Positions 9,012 to 18,097 of a DNA stretch of 64,000 bases are shown in pieces. The translations under genes and the position numbers were made by a program. Under the pieces are notes generated by a model. The model was not told where the DNA came from and searched no databases. It worked only from the letters and a program-made list of their open reading frames with translations. Origin of the DNA: Parasphingorhabdus cellanae (GTDB lineage: Bacteria > Pseudomonadota > Alphaproteobacteria > Sphingomonadales > Sphingomonadaceae); contig NZ_CP071794.1 of assembly GCF_017498565.1 (NCBI RefSeq), positions 1,736,001-1,800,000 on the forward strand, in the 5' to 3' direction. Within the stretch, counting starts at the first letter, position 1; each line of letters starts with the position of its first letter.

Positions 9012-11652
9012 GGCTCTTGCTCACCTGCTCGGACACATCTTTCGATAGCCCCGGCGCAGCGGCAATTTTTTCCAGCGCCAACCGCATCAATTCCGACCGG
9101 CCGCGCTCATAGCGGCGCCACCGACCCAGAGAAGGAATGAAGCGCGCGGCGGTCTGAGGGTTCTGACCATCCAGCGCGATTACCATGTCAGCAAGCATTT
9201 GATAGCCTTTACCGGATGCATCATGAAACCGCACTGGATTGTTTGTAAATCCAGCATAAAGCGCGCGCACCCGATTGGGATTAGAAAGCGTGAAATCGGG
9301 ATGTTTGGCAAGGCTTTCGACCCGCTTCACCGTATCGCCACGCTGGGACATCGCCTGCAGCGTGAACCATTTGTCGAGCACCAGCGCATTATCCTTGAAG
9401 CGCTTGAAGAAATCTTCAAACGCCCAGGTCCGTTCGTCCGCATCCATGTGCGACAACACGCCAAGTGCGCCCTGCATCGCAGTCATATTGTTGGCCTCAC
9501 GATATTGGTCAAAGGCCAGCTCAGCAGCGTCCTCCACCTGCGATGCGGCAATATAACCCAACGTCACGTTGCGAAGCTTGCGATCGGCCCGTGCCTCAGC
9601 ATCCAGCGAAAATTCACCAGGCACACATTGCTTGTAGAGACGGCGGAATTTGCGTTCGAACTGGACGCCGATTTTGCCGCGCAATTTCTCGCGGGCATCA
9701 TGGATCGCTTGCGGATCGACTTCGACCATCTGGTCACCCAGAAACGCTTCGCTGGGCAGCAACAGCAATTCCGCCAGGAATGCCCGGTCGATATTTTCAT
9801 CAGCCAGTACCGCGCCAACGGCTTGCAGGATGACATCGCGATCCGCCGGCGTGCCGGTGATCTGCGCAAGGAGATAGCTGGTCATCAGCTGCTGCATCGC
9901 TTCAAACCGCGCAAACGGGTCATCGTCATGCGATGATAAAAAGGCCAGTTCTTCGGCGGTGCGGCTGCTCTCCAATATAATCGGTGCAGAAAACCCGCGA
10001 TTGATCGACAGTATCGGATGTTCTTTCTGTCCTTCAAAGGTGAAGCTCTCCTCCGGCCTATTGAGCGTGATGAGTTGCTCGCCTTCATGCGCTTCCGTTT
10101 GTGGATCCAGCAAAGCGATTTTTAGGGGGATGACCATGTCTGACGGTTCAGGCTTGGCTCCGCTTGCAGCCAAACTCTGCTTGAGAGCCAGCGTCGCGGT
10201 TCCGGTTTGCGGATCATGGCTCAATTTAGCAGACACACGTGGTGTACCCGGCGTGCGATACCAGCCGCGGAACTGAGAAAGGTCAATGTCTCCCCCTTCT
10301 TCCATCGCGACGACAAAATCTTCACATGTTGCCGCCTCGCCATCATGGCGGTCGAAATATAGATCCGTGCCTTTGCGAAACCGCTCGGCGCCCAGCAAGG
10401 TCGCCATCATGCGAATAACTTCTGCGCCCTTATTATAGACGGTCGCGGTGTAGAAGTTGGAAATCTCCTGATAACTGTCCGGTCGGATTGGATGGGCCAG
10501 TGGCCCGGCATCTTCGGGAAATTGCGCCGCACGCAAAATCCGGACATCTTCGATCCGCTTGAGCGCAGCAGAACCCATGTCCGCAGAAAAACTCTGATCA
10601 CGATAGACCGTAAAGCCCTCTTTCAAGCTCAGCTGGAACCAATCCCGGCAAGTCACCCGGTTGCCCGACCAATTGTGGAAATATTCGTGTGCGACGACGC
10701 CTTCGATACCATCAAAATCGGCGTCGGTCGCGACCTCGGGGTCAGCCAATATGTAGCGCGAATTAAAGACGTTAAGCCCCTTGTTTTCCATCGCGCCCAT
10801 GTTGAAGTCACTGACTGCGACAATATTGAACAAACCCAAATCATATTCACGGCCATAGACTTCCTCATCCCAGCGCATCGAGTCTTTCAGGGCCTGCATC
10901 GCATGACCCGTGCGCGGCAAATCGCCATCACGCACCCAGATGTTCAGCTCCACTGGCTTGCCCGAACGGGTGGTAAAGCTGTCGGTATTGGCGACCAGAT
11001 CACCGGCGACCAAAGCGAATAAATAGCTCGGTTTGGGCCAGGGGTCATTCCACTGCGCCCAGTGACGACCATTATCGCCATCGCCTTCGCTCACTTTGTC
11101 GCCATTGCAGAGCAACACCGGAAACAGTTTCTTGTCGCCCTCCATCCGCACAGAGTAACGGCTTAATATGTCCGGGCGGTCAGGGAAGAAAGTAATTCGG
11201 CGAAATCCCTCTGCCTCGCATTGGGTGCAGAGCATACCCTGTGAGGCATAAAGTCCCATCAGCTGGGTGTTTGTCGAAGGGTCCAGCTCAACCGTAATTT
11301 CCACTTCATGCGCCGACCCTGTAAGTGGTATCTGCAAATTTCCATCGATTAGCTGCCAGTCGGTCCACGGGGCACCATCAACCTTGACAGAGGTGGGCAT
11401 AAGCCCATCCCCATCAAGCAACAACGGTTCTTGGTATTTTGCCGATTTGGAGCGCCTCACATCCAGCATGGAATGTACCACCGTTTGATTCAAGCCGAGT
11501 TGAAAATCGAGAGCGATTGTCGGAATGAACCAGGCGGGCGGGCGATAATCTTCGCGGCGGATGATGGCGGGGTCGGTCGCAGGCGTGGCCGCGTCGGTCT
11601 TTTGGATATCTAGCATGGACTCAGCCATAAGAGCCATTTGCACACCGTGCAA
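9004..11652 (-). CDS. pepN: aminopeptidase N (M1 metallopeptidase)
   Basis: 882-aa M1 peptidase. Exopeptidase motif GAMEN and zinc site HEYFHNW with the downstream Glu in LKEGFTVYRD are intact; the C-terminal DUF3458-type helical region is full length (FTNNPVRFHDASGKGY, FIPSLGRWRRYERGR). It is a cytosolic broad-specificity enzyme that trims peptides. The start is uncertain: the frame opens at MHGVQM, but internal Met at residues 6, 9 and 13 are possible because the family homology begins near residue 20. Its 3' end overlaps pgeF. Confidence 0.95.
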   Translation of the reverse strand: MHGVQMALMAESMLDIQKTDAATPATDPAIIRREDYRPPAWFIPTIALDFQLGLNQTVVHSMLDVRRSKSAKYQEPLLLDGDGLMPTSVKVDGAPWTDWQLIDGNLQIPLTGSAHEVEITVELDPSTNTQLMGLYASQGMLCTQCEAEGFRRITFFPDRPDILSRYSVRMEGDKKLFPVLLCNGDKVSEGDGDNGRHWAQWNDPWPKPSYLFALVAGDLVANTDSFTTRSGKPVELNIWVRDGDLPRTGHAMQALKDSMRWDEEVYGREYDLGLFNIVAVSDFNMGAMENKGLNVFNSRYILADPEVATDADFDGIEGVVAHEYFHNWSGNRVTCRDWFQLSLKEGFTVYRDQSFSADMGSAALKRIEDVRILRAAQFPEDAGPLAHPIRPDSYQEISNFYTATVYNKGAEVIRMMATLLGAERFRKGTDLYFDRHDGEAATCEDFVVAMEEGGDIDLSQFRGWYRTPGTPRVSAKLSHDPQTGTATLALKQSLAASGAKPEPSDMVIPLKIALLDPQTEAHEGEQLITLNRPEESFTFEGQKEHPILSINRGFSAPIILESSRTAEELAFLSSHDDDPFARFEAMQQLMTSYLLAQITGTPADRDVILQAVGAVLADENIDRAFLAELLLLPSEAFLGDQMVEVDPQAIHDAREKLRGKIGVQFERKFRRLYKQCVPGEFSLDAEARADRKLRNVTLGYIAASQVEDAAELAFDQYREANNMTAMQGALGVLSHMDADERTWAFEDFFKRFKDNALVLDKWFTLQAMSQRGDTVKRVESLAKHPDFTLSNPNRVRALYAGFTNNPVRFHDASGKGYQMLADMVIALDGQNPQTAARFIPSLGRWRRYERGRSELMRLALEKIAAAPGLSKDVSEQVSKSLA

Positions 11653-11710
11653 TTGCGTTTATGCTTCCGATCCGGTGTTTATATGCTCGATCTAAAGGGA
11701 ATTTCCAACG

Positions 11711-12511
11711 ATGACTCATATGCTGATCTTCGGATTGGGCTATACAGCCAACCGTCTTGCGGACCGATTGCGCAGTGATGGGTGGCAAGTCACAGGAACG
11801 CGGCGCGAAGCATCGGACGGAGCAATGGCTTTTGACGATAAAGCTTCAGTCTTAGCGGCAATTGACGAGGCGACACACGTCCTTTCGTCCGTCCCGCCTG
11901 CTCGCGACGGCAGCGAACCGGTGCTGGGTGACTATGCCGCAGCGATTAAGGCCGCGTCCCTGAAATGGACCGGCTATCTCTCGTCCACCGGCGTATATGG
12001 CGATGTCAAAGGTGCATGGGTCGATGAGAGCGCTCCGATTGGTTCGGGACGGCGCAAGGCCCGCAGCGATGCTGATCTTGGCTGGCAGACATTACGCGAC
12101 GACGTTCGCATAATGCGCCTGCCAGGTATTTATGGCCCCGGTCGCAATCCGATAACACGGGTGCAGCAGGGCAAAGCCAAGCGTATTGATGTCCCCGGAC
12201 AGGTGTTCAGCCGTATTCACGTCGACGACATAATTGCCGCCGTGATAGCGTCTTTTGATGGACCCGCGGGCATCTACAACATCTCAGACGACCTGCCAGC
12301 GCCGCAGCACGAGGTGATCGCCCATGCCGCCCGGCTCATCGGAATCGAGCCACCGCCATTGCTATCGTTGGAAGAAGCTGACTTATCGGCATCGGCTCTG
12401 GGATTTTATGAAGAAAACCGCCGGGTCGCCAATGGTAAAGCAAAGCGTTCATTGGATTGGGAACCGCAATATCCTGATTATAAAGCGGGCATGGCCGGGC
12501 TGTCGGAATAG
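11711..12511 (+). CDS. NAD(P)-dependent epimerase/SDR (YeeZ-like)
   Basis: 266 aa with an N-terminal nucleotide-binding turn MLIFGLGYTANRLADRL and an extended-SDR layout: YLSSTGVYGD (catalytic Ser/Thr-Tyr region), IMRLPGIYGPGRN and RIHVDDI. The GLGYTA form and size match the YeeZ/NAD-dependent epimerase group of unknown substrate. Divergent from pepN (58 bp between starts), convergent with the amine-oxidase-like gene. Confidence 0.82.
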   Translation: MTHMLIFGLGYTANRLADRLRSDGWQVTGTRREASDGAMAFDDKASVLAAIDEATHVLSSVPPARDGSEPVLGDYAAAIKAASLKWTGYLSSTGVYGDVKGAWVDESAPIGSGRRKARSDADLGWQTLRDDVRIMRLPGIYGPGRNPITRVQQGKAKRIDVPGQVFSRIHVDDIIAAVIASFDGPAGIYNISDDLPAPQHEVIAHAARLIGIEPPPLLSLEEADLSASALGFYEENRRVANGKAKRSLDWEPQYPDYKAGMAGLSE

Positions 12512-12539
12512 TCCGAACCAACCTGTTTCACGCCATCTT

Positions 12540-13475
12540 TCAGTCCAATATCATTTTTGCAAGCGCGGTCCCGGATAACCAGGCACACTCAACTCTAGGC
12601 CCCAGCATCCAGTCGCCACAAACCCCGATTTTGAGGTCATCATCATAAAGCGCGCTATATTGTGTGCGACCCGATCGCGCATAGCGCCAGCGATGGGCAG
12701 AGGCGATCAACGGCTCTGGAAGTCGCGTGCCGGAAATTTCCGCGAACCGGTCAGAAAGGTTGGTGACAACTTGATCCTGATTGTCTTCAAGATGGTCCGT
12801 CGACCAAGTCGGTGAAGCTTGAATCACCCAGCTTTCCGGCCCTTTTCTCCCCGGTTTGTCGGAGTTACGTGCGGCCCAACCAATAACCGGGTCATCGCGA
12901 AAAATGGGCTTTTCCAACCCCAAAGATTTCTCAAACGCCAGCATCAAGGTCCAGCACGGCTCTGAAACAGTGGCAGCGGCAGTGGCGGCGAATGTTGGCT
13001 GCCATGGCTTCAGCAAATCAGCCGCCTGTTCAGCGGGGATCGCGAAGACAACGGCATCGAACAGCGCGTCTATGGCTGCAGTGCTGCCTTGTAATTGCCA
13101 GCTATTTTCTCGCTTGAGCAATTTCTCTATCCGCGTCGCCCAGGTCACATCATGACCGGTCGCAAGTGCCTTTACCGGCGCGTTCATGCTCGGCACGCCA
13201 ACCCACGCTTCTGTTCCCGCAGCAGGCCATCGACTGGCTACACCCTTATCTCCCCATTTATCCACAATCATCTGAAAATCCGGATCGCGAGCGGTAAAAT
13301 ATTGCGCGCCATGGTCAAAGCTAATGTCTCCGGCAGTAGTTTCTATGCGCCGTGTAGACATTCTGCCACCGGGGCCACGCGCCTTGTCAAACAGGGAAAC
13401 CTGATGCCCGGCAGCCACTAATTGGTTAGCACATGCCAGGCCGGATAGTCCGGAACCGATGATGGCAATTTTCAT
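12540..13475 (-). CDS. FAD-dependent renalase-like amine oxidase family protein
   Basis: 311 aa from the ATG at 13475 (MKIAIIGSGLSGLACANQL), chosen because the Rossmann GxGxxG motif must lie at the N-terminus; the upstream in-frame extension is not family-like. Further FAD-family marks are SLFDKARGPGGRMSTRR, FDHGAQYFTARD and a C-terminal GVCGDWMLGPRVECAWLSG. Relatives are annotated as NAD(P)/FAD-dependent oxidoreductase or renalase-like; the substrate is unknown. Confidence 0.85.
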   Translation of the reverse strand: MKIAIIGSGLSGLACANQLVAAGHQVSLFDKARGPGGRMSTRRIETTAGDISFDHGAQYFTARDPDFQMIVDKWGDKGVASRWPAAGTEAWVGVPSMNAPVKALATGHDVTWATRIEKLLKRENSWQLQGSTAAIDALFDAVVFAIPAEQAADLLKPWQPTFAATAAATVSEPCWTLMLAFEKSLGLEKPIFRDDPVIGWAARNSDKPGRKGPESWVIQASPTWSTDHLEDNQDQVVTNLSDRFAEISGTRLPEPLIASAHRWRYARSGRTQYSALYDDDLKIGVCGDWMLGPRVECAWLSGTALAKMILD

Positions 13476-13613
13476 AACTATGTCTTTCAGCCGTATGGCG
13501 TTGTGGAAGCATTGGAGACTATGCCGCGTTTTAGGATTTAACAATTGCTGCCTATGGGGAACTAGCACCATGCAGCGATCAGGCAATATGTCCCAAAGAA
13601 CGAGTGTGGAAAA

Positions 13614-13973
13614 ATGACAAACGTAACAGTCTGGTATGATGGCAATTGCCCGTTATGTATCCGCGAAATCGGTCTGATGCGGCGGCTTGATAGGAAAAAC
13701 GCCATCGAATTTGTGGATCTCACCCGCTTTGAAACACCTTGCCCCGTCGATCGTAAATTGATGATGGATCGCTTTCATGCGTCGGAAAATGGTACGTTGC
13801 ACTCAGGCGCTGCTGCATTTGCAGCTATGTGGCGCGCAATTCCGCTACTGCGTCCGCTGGGCCTGGCTGCGCGGCGACCCTGGGTATTAAATCTACTGGA
13901 ACGCATGTATCTGATTTTTCTGCGTTGGCGACCACGCCTGCAAAAGCTGGCAGGAGGAAAGGTAAAATCATGA
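13614..13973 (+). CDS. DCC-family thiol-disulfide oxidoreductase-like protein (DUF393)
   Basis: 119 aa. Begins TVWYDGNCPLCIREI, the D-G-x-C-P-x-C motif that defines the DCC (DUF393) family, predicted to have a thioredoxin-like fold. The C-terminus is a hydrophobic/basic helix. Function is unproven. It overlaps the following DUF427 gene by 4 nt (ATGA at 13970-13973) and opens a three-gene plus-strand operon with the UbiB-like kinase. Confidence 0.85.
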   Translation: MTNVTVWYDGNCPLCIREIGLMRRLDRKNAIEFVDLTRFETPCPVDRKLMMDRFHASENGTLHSGAAAFAAMWRAIPLLRPLGLAARRPWVLNLLERMYLIFLRWRPRLQKLAGGKVKS

Positions 13974-14467
13974 TCAGACCGAAACCCGATCCCGTCAGCA
14001 AGGGCCAAGAGAGTGTGTGGGACTATCCCCGCCCGGCTATTGCTCAACCATGCCCCTCGCGAATTGTGATCGAGCATGCAGGACTGATCGTGGCAAATAC
14101 GCGCTCCAGTATCCGTACGCTGGAAACCAGTCACCCGCCCAGCTACTATATTCCGCCCGAGGATATCACGCCAGGCATGCTGCGCCGAGCAGAGGGTAGC
14201 TCGTTTTGCGAATGGAAGGGCGCGGCTGCCTATTGGGACGTGATCGTCGGCGACGTTGTCTTGCCGCGAGTCGGTTGGAGCTATCCCAATCCCACCGAAA
14301 CATTCGTGATGCTGCGAGACCATATTGCTTTCTATGCCGCGCCTTTTGATCTCTGCAAGGTTGACGGAGAAACTGTTACGCCACAACCGGGTGAATTCTA
14401 TGGCGGCTGGATCACGAGCAAGCTAGCAGGCCCTTTCAAAGGCATCGCGGGAAGCCGGGGATGGTAA
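13970..14467 (+). CDS. DUF427 domain-containing protein
   Basis: 165 aa from the ATG at 13970 that overlaps the DCC gene stop (ATGA); a longer in-frame ORF from 13829 is only the shadow of the DCC gene. The protein carries the DUF427 pattern RIVIEHAGLIVANTRSSIRTLETSHPPSYYIPPEDI ... AAYWDVIVGD, seen in two parts here, and a C-terminal GGWITSKLAGPFKG. Function of DUF427 is unknown. Its stop lies 3 bp before the UbiB-like kinase, so coupling is likely. Confidence 0.85.
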   Translation: MIRPKPDPVSKGQESVWDYPRPAIAQPCPSRIVIEHAGLIVANTRSSIRTLETSHPPSYYIPPEDITPGMLRRAEGSSFCEWKGAAAYWDVIVGDVVLPRVGWSYPNPTETFVMLRDHIAFYAAPFDLCKVDGETVTPQPGEFYGGWITSKLAGPFKGIAGSRGW

Positions 14468-14470
14468 GAG

Positions 14471-15823
14471 ATGGCCAGTGATAATGATGATCCAAAAGGC
14501 CGGTCCGTTCCGCGCGGACGGATGTCCCGGTTTGGGCAGTTCGGCCGTCTGGCTGGCGGCGTCGCTGGCGGAATGGTTGCCGAAGGCGCACGCCGCCTAG
14601 CCAATGGCGAACGCCCGGCCGTGCGCGACATGATGCTGACGCCCGGCAATGTTTCAAGAGTTGCTGACCGATTGTCTCACCTGCGCGGGGCAGCGATGAA
14701 GCTGGGTCAGATGATCTCAATGGATTCCGGTGACATGCTGCCACCGGAGCTCACCGAGATCATGGCACGGTTGCGCCAAAATGCGCACCGTATGCCGCCG
14801 CAACAATTGCAAAAGGTGTTGGCGGAACAATGGGGCAAGGACTGGCGCAAACGCTTTGCTCATTTTGGCGCAACCCCGATTGCCGCCGCTTCGATCGGAC
14901 AGGTGCACCGCGCCATGCCCCCTGACGGCCGAGATCTGGCCATTAAAGTACAATATCCTGGCGTGCGCGAAAGCATTGATGCCGATGTCGACAATGTTGC
15001 GGCCTTGCTAAAAATATCCAATCTCTTGCCGCGGGAACTTGATATCGGGCCGCTATTGACGGAGGCCAAAAAGCAGCTGCATGAAGAAGCGGATTATGTT
15101 CGCGAGGGCAAATATCTGACCCGGTTCAGGACATTGCTAGCTGGTTCCCCTGAATATGTCATACCGGTTCTCGACGAGGAATTTACCACGGACCAAGTGT
15201 TGGCAATGAGCTTTGTGGAGGGCAAAGCGATTGAGACGCTGGAAGATGCGCCGCAAGAAACCCGTGACACAGTGATGAGTTTGTTATTCCAACTGGTCCT
15301 GCGCGAGATATTTGAATTTGGCGTTATTCAATCCGATCCCAATTTTGCGAATTATCGCTATCAACCGGATACCGGCAAGCTGGTGCTGCTTGACTTTGGC
15401 GCGACGCGGCAAGTCGATGCCAATATAGCCAAAGCGTATCACCGCTTGATCCTCTCAGCGTTCGACGGTGATCGCGACGCCGTTCGTAAAGAAGCTCTGG
15501 CGGCTGGTTTTGTTGGCGAAATTGCAGTCACAAAACACCGCGCCCGGATTGATAGCATGATCGACATCATTCTTGGCGAACTGAACCGCCCTGGCCTATT
15601 TGATTTTAGCGACCGTCGCTTTGTGGCCGCATTGGGCGAAAAGGGCATGGATATTGCGGCGGACAAAGCAGCCTGGCATATCCCGCCAACCGACCTGCTG
15701 TTCATCCAACGCAAAATCAGTGGAATGGCCCTGCTGGCCGCCCGCCTAAAAGCAAAAATAGACGTGCGTGCGATTGTGAGTGCGCATCTGGATGTCGATT
15801 TAAGCACTGAAGGCGCTTCATGA
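14471..15823 (+). CDS. ABC1/AarF/UbiB-like atypical kinase
   Basis: 450 aa. It has the UbiB-family KxGQ-type motif MKLGQMISMDSGDMLP, an Ala-rich nucleotide loop AAASIGQVHRA, the invariant Lys in AIKVQYPGV, the catalytic SDPNFANYRY and metal-binding LLDFGATRQ. Members act as ATPase/kinase-like factors in ubiquinone biosynthesis or lipid homeostasis; this shorter soluble form lacks the C-terminal membrane helices of canonical UbiB, so it may be a COQ8-like paralogue. Third gene of the DCC-DUF427-kinase operon. Confidence 0.88.
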   Translation: MASDNDDPKGRSVPRGRMSRFGQFGRLAGGVAGGMVAEGARRLANGERPAVRDMMLTPGNVSRVADRLSHLRGAAMKLGQMISMDSGDMLPPELTEIMARLRQNAHRMPPQQLQKVLAEQWGKDWRKRFAHFGATPIAAASIGQVHRAMPPDGRDLAIKVQYPGVRESIDADVDNVAALLKISNLLPRELDIGPLLTEAKKQLHEEADYVREGKYLTRFRTLLAGSPEYVIPVLDEEFTTDQVLAMSFVEGKAIETLEDAPQETRDTVMSLLFQLVLREIFEFGVIQSDPNFANYRYQPDTGKLVLLDFGATRQVDANIAKAYHRLILSAFDGDRDAVRKEALAAGFVGEIAVTKHRARIDSMIDIILGELNRPGLFDFSDRRFVAALGEKGMDIAADKAAWHIPPTDLLFIQRKISGMALLAARLKAKIDVRAIVSAHLDVDLSTEGAS

Positions 15824-15964
15824 TCTATTGAAACAGGCCAGTGCCTGCATTCGAGGCAAGCTAATAGTCACAATTTTGTTGCCGATCGAAGTTATGCGCC
15901 AGTTGACGATTCCGATTTGTTGGACCAGATGCAGAACAGTTCGATTCTACAGACTGGATAATGA

Positions 15965-16630
15965 ATGGCACGAAGGAAACGTAGCTTCGCAGTTATTGGT
16001 CTTGGCCGGTTTGGCAGCAAGATCGCTCGGGAACTGGTCGCGTATGGCAATCATGTTATCGGCGTCGATGTTGACGAGAGGCTGGTTGGCGCGATTGCAG
16101 ATGATATCACCGAAGCGGTAATTGCGGATGCACGCGATGAAGGCGCTTTGCACGAAGCAGGACTGGCCAGCTATGATGCGGCGATATTGGCCATCGGATC
16201 GGATTTGGAAGCCAGTATATTATGCCATATGAACCTCAAAAGCATTGGCATATCCGACATCACGATCAAGGCGTTTGATTCGCAACATCGCCGGATCATG
16301 GAGGCGCTTGGCGCCGACGATATTGTCATCCCGGAAGAGGATGCCGGTGAGCATATTGCGCAACGCCTTCACAATCCTCTGATCGAGGATTTCATGGAAA
16401 TTTGCGAAGGCAGTTATGTCGCGCTGGTAGAACCGCAAAAGGCTTATCTGCGCAAAACCCTTCAGGATCTGAACGTCGACGGCAATCTCGAAGTGGAATG
16501 CCTTGGCATCATGCGCCACAGTCTGTTCATCAACCCGACATCGCATCAGGAAGAATTGCTGGTACCCGGTGACCGGCTATTGGTTCAGGGTAGCCGCTCA
16601 GCGATCCGAAACTTTGCGGACGCGCGATAG
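15965..16630 (+). CDS. TrkA/KtrA-type potassium uptake regulatory subunit (RCK domain)
   Basis: 221 aa: TrkA-N nucleotide-binding Rossmann fold (FAVIGLGRFGSKIAREL, then an acidic end at VDVDERLV) and a TrkA-C domain from about residue 140. It is the cytosolic NAD(H)/ATP-sensing gate for the TrkH-type channel gene that starts 48 bp downstream on the same strand. The 141-bp spacer upstream separates it from the kinase operon and probably contains its promoter. Confidence 0.92.
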   Translation: MARRKRSFAVIGLGRFGSKIARELVAYGNHVIGVDVDERLVGAIADDITEAVIADARDEGALHEAGLASYDAAILAIGSDLEASILCHMNLKSIGISDITIKAFDSQHRRIMEALGADDIVIPEEDAGEHIAQRLHNPLIEDFMEICEGSYVALVEPQKAYLRKTLQDLNVDGNLEVECLGIMRHSLFINPTSHQEELLVPGDRLLVQGSRSAIRNFADAR

Positions 16631-16678
16631 GCATGGGCAAATAATGCACCAATATTCCGCAACCATGTCGATAGCTAG

Positions 16679-18019
16679 GTGACGGCTATTTCCCAATTTA
16701 GCGGTCGTAATATTGGCCTCCCACCCCCGATATTGCTGGCGCTGCTATATGGGTTGCTGGCGCTTTCGGGCATGGCGCTTCTCAAACTCCCCTTTGCGGC
16801 AACCATCAACCTGACATGGATGGACGCCTTGTTTACATCGGTATCGGCGATAACGGTGACAGGGCTGGTGGTCGTGGATACGGGCAGCGACCTATCTTTT
16901 TTCGGTCAGGCCGTTGTACTGGCCCTTATTCAACTTGGCGGACTAGGGTTGATGACTTTTGCGACCCTAGTATTGTCGTCGCTCGGCCTGCCCATCGGAT
17001 TTGAACATCGGGTCTTTCTGAAAGAGGATTTGGGCCAAACATCACTTAGTGAGCTACTTTCCCTGGTAAAAATTGTATTGCGGGTAGTCTTGCTATGCGA
17101 GGCGATGGGCGTCGCGCTTTTGTGTTTTGTAACTGTTCCAGAATTTGGTTGGGGGATGGGTTTGTGGCAGGCTTTGTTCCATTCCATATCGGCATTTAAC
17201 AACGCTGGATTCGCGTTATTTCCTGACAGTTTGACGCGGTGGGCGACCAACCCGGTCATCAACCTTTCAATCCCGGCGCTCTATATTATTGGCGGTCTGG
17301 GCTTTGGCGTATTGTGGGATGTATCGAGGCATCGGCGCTGGAACCCGCTCACTTTGCATTCCAAGCTGATGCTGGTTGGAACGGTTGGGCTTTTGCTGTG
17401 GGCATTTATATTATTTGCGGTGTTGGAATGGAATAATCCAGGTACTCTGGGGGCGTTGGACAGCACGGCGGACAAGCTGTGGGTGTCGTGGTTTCAGGCT
17501 AGCACCCCGCGCACCGCTGGCTTTAACACCACCGATATTTCGCAACTACACGATCCCACGGTGCTCTTGTTCATCTCGCTGATGCTGATTGGCGGTGGCA
17601 GTACGTCAACAGCCGGCGGCATCAAAGTCACCACGTTCATCGTCCTGTTGCTGGCCACTTACGCCTTTTTCCGTCGCCGTCCGCGCATGCGCGCGTTCGG
17701 CCGCAGCCTGGGATTTGAAGAAGCGTTGAAAGTCATGGCATTACTTACCATCGCCGGAATGGTGATATTGACCGGCATGTTCCTGACCACCATCAGCCAT
17801 GATGGCGATTTCCTGAATTTGGCCTTTGAAACCGTGAGTGCATTCGGAACCGTTGGCTTGTCACGTGGAACTACCGGGGAACTGGATACGCTTGGACGAC
17901 TCACCATCATTGCGATCATGTTCCTCGGGCGTGTCGGCCCTCTAACGCTTGGGTTTTTTCTGGCTACGACCACGCCGACGCGGATCAAATATCCCGAAAC
18001 AAAGATCTATCTGGGATGA
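16679..18019 (+). CDS. TrkH/KtrB-family potassium transporter
   Basis: 446 aa membrane protein beginning with GTG at 16679. The four selectivity-filter loops of the Trk/Ktr fold are all visible: SAITVTGLVVVDTG, SAFNNAGFAL, TPRTAGFNTTD and SAFGTVGLSRG, each with the essential Gly. Size and pairing with a single-RCK protein suggest the Ktr-like, Na+-dependent type rather than Trk. Forms the K+ uptake system with the upstream regulatory gene. Confidence 0.92.
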   Translation: MTAISQFSGRNIGLPPPILLALLYGLLALSGMALLKLPFAATINLTWMDALFTSVSAITVTGLVVVDTGSDLSFFGQAVVLALIQLGGLGLMTFATLVLSSLGLPIGFEHRVFLKEDLGQTSLSELLSLVKIVLRVVLLCEAMGVALLCFVTVPEFGWGMGLWQALFHSISAFNNAGFALFPDSLTRWATNPVINLSIPALYIIGGLGFGVLWDVSRHRRWNPLTLHSKLMLVGTVGLLLWAFILFAVLEWNNPGTLGALDSTADKLWVSWFQASTPRTAGFNTTDISQLHDPTVLLFISLMLIGGGSTSTAGGIKVTTFIVLLLATYAFFRRRPRMRAFGRSLGFEEALKVMALLTIAGMVILTGMFLTTISHDGDFLNLAFETVSAFGTVGLSRGTTGELDTLGRLTIIAIMFLGRVGPLTLGFFLATTTPTRIKYPETKIYLG

Positions 18020-18097
18020 TCTAACTGGCGATAGCCGAAACCTGCTCCTGATATGTCGGCGTAAAGGTAGATAAGGCCCGGCATAGTCATCCCTATA

